Origin: Nocardia sputorum
Lineage (GTDB): Bacteria; Actinomycetota; Actinomycetes; Mycobacteriales; Mycobacteriaceae
Assembly (NCBI RefSeq): GCF_027924405.1
Contig: NZ_AP026978.1
Coordinates: forward strand, 3,224,001 to 3,288,000
Length of the DNA stretch: 64,000 nucleotides
Direction of reading: 5' to 3'
Part shown: positions 61,986-64,000 of the stretch, in pieces
How positions within the stretch are numbered: the first letter of the stretch is position 1
Layout of the letters: every line of letters begins with the position of its first letter
Translations under genes and position numbers: made by a program
Notes under the pieces: model-generated
The model's database searches: none
Told to the model about the DNA's origin: nothing
What the model saw: only the letters and a program-made list of their open reading frames with translations

Positions 61986-62846
61986 ATGAAGCTCGCCAAT
62001 CTCGACGGTCGTGCCACGCTCGTCACCGATACCGGCATCATCGACCTCGCCAACGCCTCCGACGGCGTCCTGCCCAGTGATCCCGATCAGGCCGTCGCGC
62101 ACATACGGCAGATCCGCGCTTGGTTCAGCGGCAATCGGCCCCATGTCGATACCCGTGTGACGGGCGCGCAGTTGCTCGCCGATCTGACACGGCTCGGGCC
62201 GCCGGTGCGTGCGCCGCGCCAGATCTTCGCCGTCGGGCTGAACTACGCCGACCACAGTGACGAAACCGGGCTCGCCCTGCCCGAGAACCCACTGGTGTTC
62301 ACCAAATTCGCCTCCGCGATCACCGGACCCGGTGACGCGATCCCATTGCCTACCGACGCCTGCGACTGGGAGGTGGAACTCGTCGCCGCGATCGGTGTCG
62401 GCGGACGTCACATCGCTACCGAACAGGCCCTCGACCACGTCGCCGGATTCTGCATCGGTCAGGACATCTCCGAGCGCCGATCACAAATGGCCGGCACCCC
62501 ACCGCAATTCAGCCTCGCCAAAAGTTACGAGCGGTTCGCGCCGATCGGCCCATGGCTGACCACTCTCGACGAACTCGACGACCCCAACGATCTGGCCATC
62601 GAAGCCGTCCTCGACGGCGAGACCGTGCAATCGGGCCGCACCAAGCAGATGATTTTCGACGTCGCCACGCTGGTCTCCCACCTGTCAGGCATCTGCGAGT
62701 TGTTCCCCGGCGATCTGATCTTCACCGGCACCCCGGCCGGTGTCGGCTATTCCCGCACCCCGGCACGGTTCCTCGCCCCGGGCAACATGCTGCGCTCGAC
62801 GATCGAGGGCCTCGGCGAGCTGCGCAACCCCTGCACAGTCCCATAG
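61986..62846 (+). CDS. Fumarylacetoacetate hydrolase-family protein
   Basis: About 286 residues: APRQIFAVGLNYADHSDETG, PLVFTKFASAITGPGDAIPL, DWEVELVAAIGVGGRHI (metal Glu), VAGFCIGQDISERRSQ, LIFTGTPAGVGYSRTPARFL. These enzymes hydrolyse acylpyruvates or decarboxylate and isomerise meta-cleavage products. ATG 61986 gives the usual MKLAN start; an ATG at 61914 in frame would add 24 Arg-rich residues and is rejected. Confidence 0.9.
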   Translation: MKLANLDGRATLVTDTGIIDLANASDGVLPSDPDQAVAHIRQIRAWFSGNRPHVDTRVTGAQLLADLTRLGPPVRAPRQIFAVGLNYADHSDETGLALPENPLVFTKFASAITGPGDAIPLPTDACDWEVELVAAIGVGGRHIATEQALDHVAGFCIGQDISERRSQMAGTPPQFSLAKSYERFAPIGPWLTTLDELDDPNDLAIEAVLDGETVQSGRTKQMIFDVATLVSHLSGICELFPGDLIFTGTPAGVGYSRTPARFLAPGNMLRSTIEGLGELRNPCTVP

Positions 62847-62954
62847 CGACGCGAAGACCTCGACAGACCGGCAACACGGGACGCAAATACGGCGGCAACT
62901 CGCGCCGGTCGGGAACGAAGCGCGGGGTTCGGATCGAGACAGGTCGCCGCCCTG

Positions 62955-63319
62955 CTGTCCGATGGGATCAGGTTGAGAACCCGGTCTCCGAAGCGGCGGA
63001 TCATGCCCGCGACGTACGGGGTGATGGTGGCCAGGCCCTGCGGGTCCACCGGATGCCTCTCGGCGGCCAGTGCGTTCGTGGCATCGGCGATGTCCAGGGC
63101 CGTGGAGTAGATCGCGCAGTCGGCGACCAGCTCGTTGGGCGTCACCGCCTTTCCTGATGATCCGGATCGGTGTGGCCGATCAGCTTTGCCCCCGGACATC
63201 AGCCCCGCGGCGAATCTGTGGAGCGCCTCCACCCGGTTGGTGACCGCCGTGATCCGGTCCCGCAACGTCGATGCGGACGGGAACCGCAGCAACGTGAGTG
63301 TCCCGACAACTCGGCCCAC
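62955..63319 (-). pseudogene. Tn3-family transposase C-terminal remnant
   Basis: LTLLRFPSASTLRDRITAVT, NRVEALHRFAAGLMSGG, NELVADCAIYSTALDIADAT and TITPYVAGMIRRFGDRVLNL match the end of Tn3 transposases (NKVEAFHRF, YLT.HIRRFG). The upstream catalytic part is missing and no terminal repeats are seen. It separates the operon from the second deacetylase-like gene. Confidence 0.8.
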
Positions 63320-63373
63320 GGGGAATTCTGATATGTCAGGGGGCTTCTTCCGATCGAAATTCTCGGTGAGTGG

Positions 63374-64000
63374 TCAGTTCGTGGTAAAAGGGGTGAGGTC
63401 GCCGGTCAGCACGCCGTCCCGGATCGGCATGCAGGTGTGCGGGAATTCCTGGACGACCTCGACACCCAGGGTGTCGAGACGATCGAGCAGTTCGGGTAGG
63501 TGCTTCATGGCGCCGGTCGGCAGATCGTGGATGACGACCAAGCTCCACTGCTGGTCGCTGATCTGGTCGAGGCAGCGCCGCACCCACCGGTCGGGCTCAT
63601 CCCAGTCGTGCGGGATCGCCGACCACAGCACGCAGGTGTAGCGGTTTCGGCACAGGTAATCGATAGCCGCGGTGCTGAACACCCGGCGGCTCAGCACACC
63701 ACCACCGGCGTAGGGGCGGAACAGTTTGCCCGGATGCGCCAAAGAACCCAATAGCTGCTGGGCCGCACCGATCTCGCGGTCGGGCAGATCCGGATCGTCG
63801 CTGTCGCCGAACTGCACCGAGTGGCTCATAGTGTGGTTGCCGATCCAATGCCCCTCGCGGACAGCGCGTTCCGCCAGCGCACGTTCGTTCTCACCCGCGA
63901 GCCGATCACCGATGACAAAGAAACTCGACTTGATGCCGCGCTCCGAGAGAACGTCGAGCACCTCGGCCGTCGCCTCGGTCGGCCCGTTGTCGAAACTGAG
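63374..64000 (-). CDS. Polysaccharide-deacetylase-like (NodB fold) protein, partial
   Basis: At least 209 residues; the start lies beyond the right edge. The NodB motif is present at the edge (LSFDNGPTEAT), followed by SSFFVIGDRLAGENE, EGHWIGNHTMSHSVQFGDSD, LFRPYAGGGVLSRRVFSTAA, YTCVLWSAIPHDWDEPDRWV and SLVVIHDLPTGAM. It is a close paralogue of the gene at 58988 but keeps the catalytic Asp motif, so this copy is probably the active one. The substrate is unknown; such proteins also sit beside catabolic operons. Confidence 0.85.
   Translation of the reverse strand, partial: LSFDNGPTEATAEVLDVLSERGIKSSFFVIGDRLAGENERALAERAVREGHWIGNHTMSHSVQFGDSDDPDLPDREIGAAQQLLGSLAHPGKLFRPYAGGGVLSRRVFSTAAIDYLCRNRYTCVLWSAIPHDWDEPDRWVRRCLDQISDQQWSLVVIHDLPTGAMKHLPELLDRLDTLGVEVVQEFPHTCMPIRDGVLTGDLTPFTTN

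Overview
The window is high-GC actinobacterial DNA, most likely from Nocardia or a close mycolic-acid relative. The grounds are a near-textbook rifampicin monooxygenase (rox), a FadE5-type acyl-CoA dehydrogenase, an MCE-family lipoprotein, several Cys-containing membrane-anchored proteins of DUF3558 type, many GTG/TTG starts, and many genes whose start codon lies 5-7 bases after a TANNNT -10 box, as in leaderless mycobacterial and nocardial transcripts. The species is inferred, not proven.

Layout. 0-3.3 kb (minus): 2-oxo acid dehydrogenase E1 alpha, dihydrolipoamide dehydrogenase and a PucR-type regulator. 3.5-6.6 kb: a molybdate module (HTH-Mop regulator, modA, modB, modC) with overlapping genes. 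6.7-11.4 kb: class II glutamine amidotransferase, GT87-like membrane glycosyltransferase, HDAC-like deacetylase and a solitary amino-acid-binding lipoprotein. 11.5-15.3 kb: MerR/TipAS regulator with a VOC protein, a SnoaL-like protein behind three tandem operators, and rox with a palindrome that matches the rifamycin-associated element. 15.7-25.1 kb: mostly hypothetical and surface proteins, an Old Yellow Enzyme/MarR divergon, a broken tetR, and an RDD plus beta-propeller fusion. 25.3-27.1 kb: quinone reductase and AraC regulator.

27-38.4 kb is a worn accessory zone. It holds remnants of Tn3, IS630, IS3 and IS481 transposases, a frameshifted lipoprotein and an FAD-oxidoreductase/IS481 chimera. 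Between them lie a DEAD-box helicase, a TetR/hydrolase divergon, a MerR-type regulator and two adjacent DUF3558-like proteins.

38.4-64 kb looks like a catabolic island: PadR, fadE5, SRPBCC protein, amidohydrolase, TetR, two alpha/beta hydrolases, an FAD aromatic hydroxylase, TetR/P450/ferredoxin, an orphan MCE lipoprotein, TetR, DUF3500 protein, zinc alcohol dehydrogenase, SDR, DapA-like aldolase and LysR. It is followed by DoxX, a polysaccharide-deacetylase-like protein, TetR, and an alpha/beta hydrolase-VOC-fumarylacetoacetase operon, then a Tn3 remnant and a second deacetylase-like gene that runs off the window. The enzyme set suggests oxidative attack on a cyclic or aromatic substrate, ring or C-C cleavage and beta-oxidation. 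The substrate is unknown.

The strongest non-coding signal is two families of repeated palindromes. One is a 23-bp operator present five times between 41.2 and 52.2 kb; in two copies its last base is the A of the ATG start. The other is a TTGATGGCCATCAA-type operator present twice before doxX and twice between tetR and its divergent hydrolase operon. They show that the island is wired as at least two TetR-type regulons.
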